The translations under genes and the position numbers were made by a program. Source: Polyangiaceae bacterium (lineage in GTDB: Bacteria; Myxococcota; Polyangia; Polyangiales; Polyangiaceae). From it: a stretch of DNA of 12,059 nt. Shown here piece by piece: positions 1-7,111 of the stretch. The notes below the pieces were generated by a model. It ran no database searches and was not told the origin of the DNA. It worked only from the letters and a program-made list of their open reading frames with translations. Location: NCBI GenBank assembly GCA_025936205.1, contig JAICTU010000280.1, positions 1-12,059 of the forward strand, given 5' to 3'. Position 1 is the stretch's first letter. Each line of letters begins with the position of its first letter.

Positions 1-1
1 C

Positions 2-712
2 GCCGAGCTCGGCGTGTACAACGTGGCGCTCACCATCGCGAGCATCCCGGTCGCCGCCATGCACTCGCTCGCGCAGAAGGTGATCTTTCCGCTCTTCAGC
101 CGCATCCAGCAAGGCGAGCAGCTGGCGAAGGTGTTCGGCCAGGCGCGGCGCTTGCACCTGGTGCTGAGCGGCTGGGCGCTCTCGGGCTTCATCGGCGGCG
201 GCCCGGCGGCGATTGGGCTGATCTACGACAATCGCTACTCGAGCGGCGGCTGGATGCTGCAGCTGCTGGCCGTGGGCGCCTGGCTCGCGACCCCCGAGGC
301 CACCAATAGCTCGGCCTCGCTGGCCGCCGGGCAGCCGCGCTGGGTCGCGGCCGGCAATTTCGCCAAGCTGATCGGAATGCTGACGCTGATCCCGCTGGGC
401 TACTACTGGAAGGGCTTCCCCGGCGCTCTGATCGCCTACTCGGCGTCGGAGATCTTCCGCTACGCCGCGTCCACCGCCGGCGTGTACCGGCGCGGCTTGC
501 GTACGGTGCGGCAGGACGTGGGGTTCACGCTGGTGGTGATCGTGTCGTCCGCGTGCTCGTTGTTTGCGCTGCACCTGGCGCAGGAGCACCGCGCGCATGT
601 GGTGCTGGAGGCGGTGATCGTATTCGTCGTCACCACGCTGATCTGGCTGCCCTGGCTGTGGCCCTATGTGAAGGACGCGCTCGGCCGCGTGGGACGGCGG
701 TTTGCACGCTGA
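2..712 (+). CDS. Polysaccharide flippase (Wzx/MATE-like), C-terminal part, 5' end cut by window
   Basis: Probable membrane flippase that moves lipid-linked glycan units across the inner membrane. The reading frame is open from the first complete codon at position 2, so the gene starts outside the window. The GTG at 14 lies inside conserved sequence and is probably not the real start. About 236 residues are visible. The PLFSRIQ stretch near the beginning is typical of the cytoplasmic loop in the middle of Wzx-type proteins. Numbering from the GTG at 14, six hydrophobic segments follow at about 49-70, 79-94, 117-131, 136-152, 169-187 and 198-217, and the protein ends in a basic tail. This fits the last half of a 12-14 helix transporter of the polysaccharide biosynthesis family. 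The downstream apbE gene starts 37 bp after the stop, and sugar-nucleotide genes lie further right. The family call is good; the substrate cannot be seen. Confidence 0.8.
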   Translation, partial: AELGVYNVALTIASIPVAAMHSLAQKVIFPLFSRIQQGEQLAKVFGQARRLHLVLSGWALSGFIGGGPAAIGLIYDNRYSSGGWMLQLLAVGAWLATPEATNSSASLAAGQPRWVAAGNFAKLIGMLTLIPLGYYWKGFPGALIAYSASEIFRYAASTAGVYRRGLRTVRQDVGFTLVVIVSSACSLFALHLAQEHRAHVVLEAVIVFVVTTLIWLPWLWPYVKDALGRVGRRFAR

Positions 713-737
713 GCGGCGGCGCTCCACAGTGAGCCCG

Positions 738-743
738 CAGGAG
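738..743 (+). promoter_or_regulatory. Ribosome binding site that sets the apbE start
   Basis: CAGGAG lies 6 nt before the ATG at 750. It supports that ATG over the upstream TTG at 702, which overlaps the flippase stop and has no visible Shine-Dalgarno sequence. Confidence 0.6.
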
Positions 744-749
744 CGGGCG

Positions 750-1922
750 ATGAGAGTTCATGGTCGATGCGGGGTAGGGGCTGCTGCTGCGCTGTGTGCG
801 GCGCTTGCCTGCAATCACGGTGCGAGGCCGGAGCCGACCACGAAGCAGGCGGCGGTGCAGCCTGCCTCCTCCGCACCAGCGGCGGCGCCGAGCGGGGCAG
901 CAGCGGGCAGTCCTGGGGTCGCAGGGGGTCCGCTCGCTGCCGAGCCCCGCATGCTCAGCTACGAGCGTGTGTGCATGGGCACGCGCTGTACCATCCAGGC
1001 GTTTCACCGCGATCCGGCGCAGTTCGAGCGCGCGGCGCAAGCGGCGATGGCGGAGATCGACCGCCTGGACGCGATGATGAGCACCTGGGTCCAGAGCTCC
1101 GACGTGTCGCGCATCAATGCTGCAGCCGGCAACGGCGAGTGGATCGGCGTGGCGCCGGAGACGTTCCAGGTGCTGGAGAAGTCGCTCTGGATCGCCCGGG
1201 AGTCGGGCGGCGCGTTCGACATCACGGTGGGCGCGTTCAAGGGGCTGTGGAAATTCGACGAGGACAATGACGGCAGCTTGCCCGAGCGCGCGGACGTGCT
1301 GGCTCGACTGAAGCTGGTCGACTACCGCGGGTTATTGCTGGACGCGGCGCAGTCGCGCGCGCGGCTGGCGCGCGCCGGGCAGAGCATCACGCTGGGCGGC
1401 ATCGCCAAGGGGCTGATCGTGGACCACGCGGTGGCGCAGTTGCGTGCGGCGGGCCTGACCGACTTCGTGATGCAGGCGGGCGGCGACCTGTTCGCGGCCG
1501 GCAAGCACGGCGACCGCGACTGGAAGGTGGGCATCCAGGACCCGCGCGCCGGCACGCACGACGGGCGCTCCGTGGACACCAGCTTCGCGCTGCTGTCGCT
1601 GAGCGAGTCGGCGTTCAACACCTCCGGCGACTACGAGCGCTTCGTCCTGAAAGACGGCAAGCGCTACCACCACATCCTCGACCCGCGCACGGGCTACCCG
1701 GTGACGCACACGCGCTCGGTGACGGTGCTCGCCCCGACGTCCTTCCTCGCCGACACGCTGGATACAGCGGTGTTCGTGATGGGCTGGGAGAAGGGGATGA
1801 AGCTGATCCAGCGCTTGCCCGGGGTCGAAGCCGTGATCGTGGACGCGAAGAATGAGCTGCACGTGACGCCGGGTTTGAGCAGCAAGCTGCTCATCATGCG
1901 GCAGCCGACGGACGGGATCTGA
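750..1922 (+). CDS. apbE: FAD:protein FMN transferase (ApbE), probable lipoprotein
   Basis: ApbE enzymes use FAD and Mg2+ to attach FMN covalently to a Thr of target proteins (for example Rnf or Nqr subunits) outside the cytoplasmic membrane. The product is 390 residues. Residues 1-20 form a short Arg-led hydrophobic signal ending ALA before Cys21. This is a plausible though not perfect lipobox, since position -3 is Ala rather than Leu. An Ala/Pro/Thr-rich linker follows to about residue 65. The catalytic domain shows the family blocks in order: MGTRCTIQ, DAMMSTW, GGAFDITVG, LGGIAKGLIVDHA, QAGGDLFAAG, NTSGDYERF at 290-298, YHHILDPRTGYPV, and the Mg-site block LADTLDTAVFVMG. Nothing essential appears missing. 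It may be transcribed with the flippase. No flavinylation target such as an FMN-binding-domain protein is seen in the window, so its partner is unknown. Confidence 0.93.
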   Translation: MRVHGRCGVGAAAALCAALACNHGARPEPTTKQAAVQPASSAPAAAPSGAAAGSPGVAGGPLAAEPRMLSYERVCMGTRCTIQAFHRDPAQFERAAQAAMAEIDRLDAMMSTWVQSSDVSRINAAAGNGEWIGVAPETFQVLEKSLWIARESGGAFDITVGAFKGLWKFDEDNDGSLPERADVLARLKLVDYRGLLLDAAQSRARLARAGQSITLGGIAKGLIVDHAVAQLRAAGLTDFVMQAGGDLFAAGKHGDRDWKVGIQDPRAGTHDGRSVDTSFALLSLSESAFNTSGDYERFVLKDGKRYHHILDPRTGYPVTHTRSVTVLAPTSFLADTLDTAVFVMGWEKGMKLIQRLPGVEAVIVDAKNELHVTPGLSSKLLIMRQPTDGI

Positions 1923-1954
1923 GCGGCAGGCGGGGGAGGTGGCCACGCCCTGAG

Positions 1955-1968
1955 GCGCGCTCGCGCGC
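1955..1968. terminator. GC-only hairpin between convergent genes (weak terminator candidate)
   Basis: GCGCG, loop CTCG, CGCGC forms a 5-bp stem in the 48-bp gap between the apbE stop and the stop of the convergent glycosyltransferase gene. There is no T-tract on either side, so an intrinsic terminator is only a guess based on position. Confidence 0.2.
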
Positions 1969-1970
1969 GG

Positions 1971-2894
1971 CTACAGGTCTTCGATCTTGGGGAAGAGGCG
2001 GTCCATGGGGACGCCGATTTGGCGTAGGCGTTCGCCCACGACTGCGCGCAGCGGGCGGATGCGGACCCACTCGAATTTGTCGAGGTAGTAGCGGAGCACG
2101 GAGCCGTAGCAGGCGAGGCGCTCGCGGGTGTCGAGCGGGGCGGCCTGGATCAGCTCGTGGAAGAGCTTCCAGTATTGCTCGGGCTGGCGGGTGAGGGGCG
2201 GATGGCCCGGCGGGCGCAGGAGCTCGAGCACGCGCAGCTCGTTGGCGCGGGGGATGCCACGGTTGGCGAGGCATTCGGCGATGTGTGCGTAGGGGCCGAG
2301 CAGGCTGAGCTCGGCGGCGAGCAGCTGGTCGCCGTTGAAGATGGGGCGCAGGCCGCGCGTGTGCTCGAGCGCGCGGCGCCGGTGGAGCGAGTAGATCGGG
2401 TCGAAGCGGCGGTAGTCTTCGTTGAGCAGCCACAGGCACACGTCAAAGCGCTCGTGGGCGCGCGGGGAGTCGACGCGCGGTCCCTGGTGTTCGAGGTAGC
2501 GCTTCTGGCTGCGGTCGTTCCAGTGGGCTTGATAGGTGGTGACGCCGATGGCTTCCGGGTGGCGGTCGAGCTCGCGCACGCATTTTTCAGCGTAGCTGGG
2601 CTCGACCCAGTCGTCGGCGCCGATCCAGCGGAAGTACTCGCCGCGTGACAGGGCGAAAGCGCGGTTGAAGTTGGCGACGATGCCGGCGTTGAAGTCGCGC
2701 GCATGGAAGCGCACGCGCGAGTCGCCGCGTGCGTGTTCGTGCACGATGGCTGCCGTGGCGTCGGTCGAGCAGTTGTCGGAGATGACGAGCTCGAGGTCTT
2801 CGAAGCTCTGCTCCAGGATCGAGCGAATGGTCCGGCCGATGGAGGCCGCGCCATTGTACACGGGCAGGCCGAAGCTGAGTCGCGGCGTATTCAT
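1971..2894 (-). CDS. Family 2 glycosyltransferase
   Basis: Probable cytoplasmic, membrane-associated glycosyltransferase that adds a sugar from a nucleotide donor to a growing glycan. The product is 307 residues. The GT-A fold start is clear: FGLPVYNGAASI at about 8-19, then QSFEDLELVISDNCSTD at about 29-45, which is the nucleotide-binding beta-alpha-beta part. The DXD-type metal/nucleotide site is IGADDW at 91-96. The C-terminal third is Arg- and Leu-rich with no obvious transmembrane helix. The ATG at 2894 is 10 bp downstream of the SDR stop and is preceded by GAAGG, so the two genes are probably translated from one message. It is the last gene of the minus-strand run and ends 48 bp from the convergent apbE. 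Donor and acceptor cannot be predicted. Confidence 0.92.
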   Translation of the reverse strand: MNTPRLSFGLPVYNGAASIGRTIRSILEQSFEDLELVISDNCSTDATAAIVHEHARGDSRVRFHARDFNAGIVANFNRAFALSRGEYFRWIGADDWVEPSYAEKCVRELDRHPEAIGVTTYQAHWNDRSQKRYLEHQGPRVDSPRAHERFDVCLWLLNEDYRRFDPIYSLHRRRALEHTRGLRPIFNGDQLLAAELSLLGPYAHIAECLANRGIPRANELRVLELLRPPGHPPLTRQPEQYWKLFHELIQAAPLDTRERLACYGSVLRYYLDKFEWVRIRPLRAVVGERLRQIGVPMDRLFPKIEDL

Positions 2895-2904
2895 CGCGGC
2901 GCCT

Positions 2905-3954
2905 TCATCGAGGAGCTCCAGCAGCGGGCGCCGTCCAGCGCAGGTCGTCGCCCAGGCGGCCCGCCGCGATGTGCTGGGAGATGGTCTGGATGCGCAGGTA
3001 ACGGCCGCCCTCGAGGTCGCGCTCGGTGAGCTGGAGCCGGCGATAGGCGTCGAGCAGCTCGGTCACGCCCTGCTCGACGTTCCAGGTCATGCGCAGCTCG
3101 GGCAGGGCGCGCGCGAGCTTGTCGAAGCTGACGCGGTAACAGCGCGGGTCGGGGCCGGCGCCTCTGGCGAACTCGAGCACGCTGCCCGGCACCTGGTCGC
3201 GCACGAGCTCCGCCACTTGCAGGATGCGGTAGTTCTCTCCGGGGCGGCCCACGTTGAAGGCCTGGTTGTGCACGCGCTCGCTGGGCGCCTCGAGCACGGC
3301 CAGGAAGGCGCGCGCCATGTCGGCGACGTGGAGCAGCGGCCGCCAGGGCGTGCCGTCGCTCTTGAGCAGGACGCGGCCGGTGGTGAAGGCCCAGCCGGCG
3401 AGGTTGTTCACCACCAGGTCGCCGCGCAGGCGCGGCGATGCGCCGTACACCGTGGCGTTGCGCATGTAGACGGGGCAGAAGCGCGCGTCGGCGAGCGCCG
3501 CCAGATCGCGTTCCACGAGGACCTTGCTCTGGGCGTAGGGCGTGACGGGGCTGAAGGCGGCGCTTTCGTCCAGCACGTCGTCGGGGCTGGCAGCGCCGTA
3601 CACGCTGCAGGAGGAGGAGTAGACGAAGCGCTGGGCGCCGGCGGCCTTGGCCAGCTCGGCGAGACGCAGCGAGGCGCGGTGGTTGATCGCGTAGGTCGAT
3701 TCGGGGTTCAGGTTGCCGAGCGGGTCGTTGGAGACGGCCGCCAGATGCGCGACGCCGTCGAAGCCTTCGAGGTGTGCTGGTGTGAGGTCGCGCAGGTCGC
3801 AACGGATCACCGGCAGCCGCGGAGCGTAAACGCCGAAGTCGCAGCCCTCGAAGTAGTGGTTGTCGAGGCCCACCACCTCGTGGCCTGCCGCCTGCAGCAG
3901 CGGCGCCATCACCGCGCCCACGTAGCCGTCGTAGCCTGTCATCAAGATGCGCAT
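2905..3954 (-). CDS. NAD-dependent nucleotide-sugar epimerase/dehydratase (extended SDR)
   Basis: Extended short-chain dehydrogenase acting on a nucleotide sugar, 349 residues. The Rossmann motif GYDGYVG is at 7-13, with the acidic ribose-binding Asp31 in VVGLDN. Further blocks are CDLRDL at 52-57, HLAAVSNDP at 70-78, SSSCSVYG at 113-120, and the catalytic YAQSK with Tyr140 and Lys144. The SNDPLGNLNPE, RNATVYG and GTPWRPLLHVADMARA stretches match a common, poorly characterised SDR group that I know from sugar-nucleotide clusters. They do not match the classic RfbG or RmlB 4,6-dehydratases. The start is 4 bp after the DUF4910 stop and no strong ribosome site is visible, which suggests translational coupling. 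It could be an epimerase, reductase or dehydratase; the sequence does not decide this. Confidence 0.9.
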   Translation of the reverse strand: MRILMTGYDGYVGAVMAPLLQAAGHEVVGLDNHYFEGCDFGVYAPRLPVIRCDLRDLTPAHLEGFDGVAHLAAVSNDPLGNLNPESTYAINHRASLRLAELAKAAGAQRFVYSSSCSVYGAASPDDVLDESAAFSPVTPYAQSKVLVERDLAALADARFCPVYMRNATVYGASPRLRGDLVVNNLAGWAFTTGRVLLKSDGTPWRPLLHVADMARAFLAVLEAPSERVHNQAFNVGRPGENYRILQVAELVRDQVPGSVLEFARGAGPDPRCYRVSFDKLARALPELRMTWNVEQGVTELLDAYRRLQLTERDLEGGRYLRIQTISQHIAAGRLGDDLRWTAPAAGAPR

Positions 3955-3958
3955 GGCA

Positions 3959-5248
3959 TTACATCGGCGCCAGCAGCTCGTGGCGTTCCAGGAGCGCGGC
4001 GGCGTCGCGCACCACGTGGAAGGGAAGCGCGGCGCGCTCGGCGATTTGCAGCAGGTCGTGGTTGCCGTCGCTCAGCGCGAGCATCCAGAACAGGGCGAGC
4101 TGCGCGTCGGCGATGTTGCCGCCCCCCAGCGCGCGGTAGACGCCGCGCCGCCCGAGCTGCGGCTCACCGTACGGCTTCGTGTTCCGGTAGCGCCGGTTCT
4201 CGTTCAGGATGCTGAGCGCGAGCCGCAGGAGCGAGAGCGATTCCTCGAGCCGAGCGGGGCTGACGAACCCGAGATTGTCGGCGGAGGTGTGGTACTCGGG
4301 GAACTTGCCGTGCTGGCCGCGCATCAGCGAGCCTACCGGCAAGCCGAAGCCCGGCGAGTTGAACTGTCGCTCGTCGTAACCGTAGGGGAAGTAGTCGATC
4401 ACCTGGTGCGGCAGCTCCGAGGCGCGCAGCGCGTGCGCCATCACGCGATCGATGTCGCGCGCGCCGTGCAAGGTCCGCTTGTAGGTGAAGGGGCTGGCGT
4501 CACCGAGACAGACCAGCGACAGGCCGTGCCGGATGCACTGCGTGCGCTGCCGATTCTGCGCCAGCCAGGCGATGGAGCCGATTGTGCCGGGAACGAAAAG
4601 CGCGCGCAGCGTGTAGTGCGGCAGAGACTGCTGCGCCTGCCGCAACTGCTCCTCGAGCAAGGCCGTGGCCACGGCGATGCCGCTCAGATTGTCGTTGCAG
4701 AGCGAAGGATGGCAGATGTGCGTGGTGAGCACGATCTCATCCGAGGAGCGGCCGGGCACGACGCACTCGGCGTAGCTGAGGTGCCCGGGCTCCAGCGTGG
4801 AGTCGATGCAGATCTCGTATTCCGCGTCGGTCAGCGCCTCTCGCTGGCGTTGCGAGAGGCAGAAGCCCCAGTCTGCCGCATAGTAAGAGGTGCGGTACGG
4901 GATCCAGTCGGGGTGCTCGGGCAGGGAATGCAGATGGGGCTCGAGCTCGCTGCGGCTGATGCGCCGCCGCACCGGCGTGCTGTAGCTGAGCACGTGCAGG
5001 TTCGAGTGGGCGAAGTCGATCACACGCTCGCCGGAGAGCCTCTGGATCCAGGCGCCGCGGATGTTCCACTCGCTGGGGATGACCCAGTCCAGCACCTCGG
5101 TGCCGGTGGGCAGCTCGGTGATCTGCAGCGGCAGGTGGCGGCCGATGATCGCCAGGCTCTCGCGCAGGCCGGCGCCGCTGATGCTGCGACAGATCGGGTA
5201 GAGCTCCCGGATCAGGCTGTACATTTCTAGCGCGGGCTTGCAGGACAT
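3959..5248 (-). CDS. DUF4910-type M28-like metallohydrolase with C-terminal winged helix
   Basis: Putative zinc aminopeptidase-like hydrolase, 429 residues with the start used here. The frame is open back to 5668, but that extension runs antisense through the epimerase gene and reads as low-complexity protein. The ATG at 5248, 11 bp after the epimerase stop, gives the usual N-terminus. The ATG at 5224 is an alternative. The central block THICHPSLCNDNLSG at 176-190 carries the likely metal ligands (His177 or His180, and Asp186). PGTIGSIAWL at 220-229 and SLMRGQHGKFPEYHTSADN at 307-325 are further family blocks, the last containing the probable ligand His320. Residues from about 365 to the end (RGVYRALGG, LSDGNHDLLQIAER) fit the small winged-helix domain found at the end of this family. 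No signal peptide is seen, so it is probably cytoplasmic. The role in sugar operons is unsettled: it may be a true peptidase or it may act on an amide-bearing sugar. Confidence 0.88.
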   Translation of the reverse strand: MSCKPALEMYSLIRELYPICRSISGAGLRESLAIIGRHLPLQITELPTGTEVLDWVIPSEWNIRGAWIQRLSGERVIDFAHSNLHVLSYSTPVRRRISRSELEPHLHSLPEHPDWIPYRTSYYAADWGFCLSQRQREALTDAEYEICIDSTLEPGHLSYAECVVPGRSSDEIVLTTHICHPSLCNDNLSGIAVATALLEEQLRQAQQSLPHYTLRALFVPGTIGSIAWLAQNRQRTQCIRHGLSLVCLGDASPFTYKRTLHGARDIDRVMAHALRASELPHQVIDYFPYGYDERQFNSPGFGLPVGSLMRGQHGKFPEYHTSADNLGFVSPARLEESLSLLRLALSILNENRRYRNTKPYGEPQLGRRGVYRALGGGNIADAQLALFWMLALSDGNHDLLQIAERAALPFHVVRDAAALLERHELLAPM

Positions 5249-5259
5249 CGGCGCCGTTC

Positions 5260-5805
5260 TCAGTCGTCTTCGCCTTCTGGATGCCAGTCGGGAAAGTTGC
5301 GGTCCCGCTGCGAGAGCACGCGCGGAGTTTCCGGCCAGTGGATGGCGATGCCGGGATCGTCGTAGCGGACGCCCAGGCCCACCGAGGGCACATAAAACTC
5401 GCTCATCTGATAAAAGAGCTCCACGTGCGGCGTGAGCGTCAGGAATCCGTGCGCAAAGCCCTTGGGGATGTAGACCATGCGGTGGTTCTCCGCGCTCAGC
5501 TCCAGCCCCTCCCACTGACCGAGCGTGGGTGATCCGGTGCGCAGATCCACGATCACGTCGTAGATGGTGCCGGTCTGGCAGCGCACCAGCTTGGCCTCTT
5601 CGTGTGGAACCCGGTTGTAATGCAGGCCGCGCAGCGTCCCGCGGTCGCGATTGTATGAAACGTTGCACTGCGGGTAGCGCGCAATCAGGCCATGCTCGGC
5701 GAACTCGCGCTCGCAGAAGGTGCGCGCGAAGTAGCCGCGAGCGTCCTGTTTGAGCTCGATCTCGATCACGAAGGCGCCGGGGAGGCGGGTTTCCTTGAAA
5801 ATCAC
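5260..5805 (-). CDS. rfbC: dTDP-4-dehydrorhamnose 3,5-epimerase family protein (RmlC/RfbC-like)
   Basis: Cupin-fold epimerase that inverts C3 and/or C5 of a 4-keto-6-deoxy nucleotide sugar; 181 residues, the normal family length. Visible motifs are ARGYFARTF at 22-30, GTLRGLHYN at 56-64 with catalytic His62, IPKGFAHGF at 113-121, LFYQMSEFY at 130-138 with Tyr132 in the active-site position, and Asp168 in LSQRD, the partner of His62 in this family. The start is GTG at 5805. An in-frame TAG lies one codon further upstream, so no earlier start is possible. It is the first gene of the minus-strand run. No Shine-Dalgarno sequence precedes the GTG. Because its neighbours include RfbF (CDP-glucose) and a C-methyltransferase but no RmlA or RmlB, the substrate may be a CDP- or branched 4-keto sugar rather than dTDP-rhamnose precursor. 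Confidence 0.93.
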   Translation of the reverse strand: MIFKETRLPGAFVIEIELKQDARGYFARTFCEREFAEHGLIARYPQCNVSYNRDRGTLRGLHYNRVPHEEAKLVRCQTGTIYDVIVDLRTGSPTLGQWEGLELSAENHRMVYIPKGFAHGFLTLTPHVELFYQMSEFYVPSVGLGVRYDDPGIAIHWPETPRVLSQRDRNFPDWHPEGEDD

Positions 5806-5810
5806 GCGCT

Positions 5811-5816
5811 ATGGTA
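5811..5816 (-). promoter_or_regulatory. Possible -10 element giving a leaderless rfbC message
   Basis: On the minus strand TACCAT ends 5 nt before the GTG start of the epimerase. If it is a -10 box, transcription would begin at or next to the start codon, which would explain the lack of a ribosome binding site. No good -35 box sits 16-18 nt upstream, so this is tentative. Confidence 0.2.
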
Positions 5817-5823
5817 TTTCTCT

Positions 5824-5830
5824 GAGAAGG
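5824..5830 (+). promoter_or_regulatory. Ribosome binding site for the C-methyltransferase
   Basis: GAGAAGG stands 8 nt before the ATG at 5839. It selects this start over earlier in-frame candidates, which would run antisense into the epimerase gene. Confidence 0.55.
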
Positions 5831-5838
5831 TGAAGACT

Positions 5839-7104
5839 ATGACCGGACAGCCTGCGAAGGGCCAGCCCTCGGTTCTTGCCTGCCGTTTCTGTGGGGCCTC
5901 GTTGAGCCTGAGCTTCGTGGATCTGGGGAGCTCGCCGCTGTGCCAGAAGCATGTTGCGCTCGCCCGGGCGCAGGAAGCGGAGCCGTTTTTCCCATTGCAT
6001 GCCTTCGTGTGTACGAGTTGCTGGCTGGTGCAACTGGGTGAGTTCGTGGTGCCGGAGGAGCTCTTCGGGGACGGCGCGTACGCCTATTTCGCGTCATTTT
6101 CGGACTCCTGGCTGGCCCATGCTCGGAGCTACGTGGACCTGGCCTGTCGACGCTTCGGGTTGGGAGCACACAGCTTCGTCATCGAAATCGCCAGCAACGA
6201 CGGATACTTACTGCAGAACTTCGTGCAGCGCGGGGTGCCTGCGCTGGGTATCGAGCCCGCTGCCAACTGCGCTGCCGCAGCGCGTGCCAAGGGCGTGGAG
6301 AGCCGGGTCTGCTTCTTTGGCAGCGAGACGGCGCGGCAGTTGCTCGCCGAAGGACTGCGCCCGGACCTGTTGCTCGGCAACAATGTGCTCGCGCACGTGC
6401 CCGACCTGAACGACTTTGTCGCCGGGCTGAAGCTGCTGCTCGCCGAGACCGGCGTGCTGACGCTGGAGTTCCCGCATCTGGTGCGGCTGATCGAGCAGAA
6501 CCAGTTCGACACCATCTATCACGAGCATTTCTCGTACTTCTCGTTCACGACCGCGCGTCGCATCTTTGCTCGGCACGGCTTGCGCCTGTTCGACGTGGAG
6601 CAGCTCAGCACGCACGGCGGCTCGCTGCGTATCTACGGTTGCCATGCTGGCGCCGCACACCTGGACAGCCCGCGCGTCGCGGCGCTACTCGCCGAAGAGG
6701 CGGCGCTGGGCGTCGAGACGGCGGACTATTATTCTGCGTTTGCGGAACAGGTGCGCGAGACCAAGCGGCGGCTGCTGGAATTTTTGATTGGCGTGAAGCG
6801 CGCCGGAAAGAGCGTGGCCGGCTATGGTGCGCCGGGCAAGGGCAACACGCTGCTCAACTACTGCGGCATCCGCCGCGATTTCATCGACTACACGGTGGAC
6901 CGCAGCCCTCACAAGCAGAACAACCTGCTCCCGGGCAGCCGTATTCCCATTCATGCGCCGGAGAAGATCTTCGAGACGCGGCCCGACTATCTCTTGATCC
7001 TGCCCTGGAACCTGCGCGAGGAGATCATGCAACAGATGGCGGCAGTTCGCAGCTGGGGCGCCAAGTTCGTCGTGCCGATCCCGAGCGTCAGCATCTTCGA
7101 GTAG
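5839..7104 (+). CDS. SAM-dependent NDP-sugar C-methyltransferase with N-terminal zinc finger
   Basis: Three-part C-methyltransferase of the type that methylates C3 of keto-sugar nucleotides (TylC3/EvaC/TcaB9 group); 421 residues. The N-terminal zinc domain has the pairs Cys15/Cys18 and Cys58/Cys61. The SAM site is FVIEIASNDGYLLQNF at 113-128, followed by GNNVLAHVPDLNDF. YHEHFSYFS starts at Tyr227; in the structurally studied relatives this motif supplies active-site Tyr, Glu and His. The C-terminal domain carries GYGAPGKGNTLLNY from about residue 328 and ends in the LPWNLREEI block. The gene lies divergent to the epimerase and 7 bp upstream of rfbF, with which it almost certainly forms an operon. 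The product would be a methyl-branched deoxysugar if a suitable keto-sugar is supplied. Confidence 0.92.
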   Translation: MTGQPAKGQPSVLACRFCGASLSLSFVDLGSSPLCQKHVALARAQEAEPFFPLHAFVCTSCWLVQLGEFVVPEELFGDGAYAYFASFSDSWLAHARSYVDLACRRFGLGAHSFVIEIASNDGYLLQNFVQRGVPALGIEPAANCAAAARAKGVESRVCFFGSETARQLLAEGLRPDLLLGNNVLAHVPDLNDFVAGLKLLLAETGVLTLEFPHLVRLIEQNQFDTIYHEHFSYFSFTTARRIFARHGLRLFDVEQLSTHGGSLRIYGCHAGAAHLDSPRVAALLAEEAALGVETADYYSAFAEQVRETKRRLLEFLIGVKRAGKSVAGYGAPGKGNTLLNYCGIRRDFIDYTVDRSPHKQNNLLPGSRIPIHAPEKIFETRPDYLLILPWNLREEIMQQMAAVRSWGAKFVVPIPSVSIFE

Positions 7105-7106
7105 GA
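7103..7106 (+). promoter_or_regulatory. rfbF ribosome site overlapping the upstream stop codon
   Basis: AGGA begins inside the methyltransferase TAG stop (7102-7104) and lies 5 nt before the rfbF ATG. This layout points to coupled translation of the two genes. Confidence 0.5.
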
Positions 7107-7111
7107 ATTTT

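Noticed and set aside
702..749. TTG start for apbE overlapping the flippase stop
   Set aside because: It adds 16 polar, charged residues ahead of a good lipoprotein signal and has no ribosome site, while the ATG at 750 has one.
2665..4215. 516-codon plus-strand frame across the glycosyltransferase and SDR genes
   Set aside because: Shadow of two well-supported minus-strand genes; the translation is Ala/Val/Gly/Arg-rich with no family motif.
5249..5668. N-terminal extension of the DUF4910 protein
   Set aside because: It would overlap almost all of the epimerase gene on the same strand in another frame and reads as unrelated Arg/Ala-rich sequence. The ATG at 5248 gives the usual family N-terminus.
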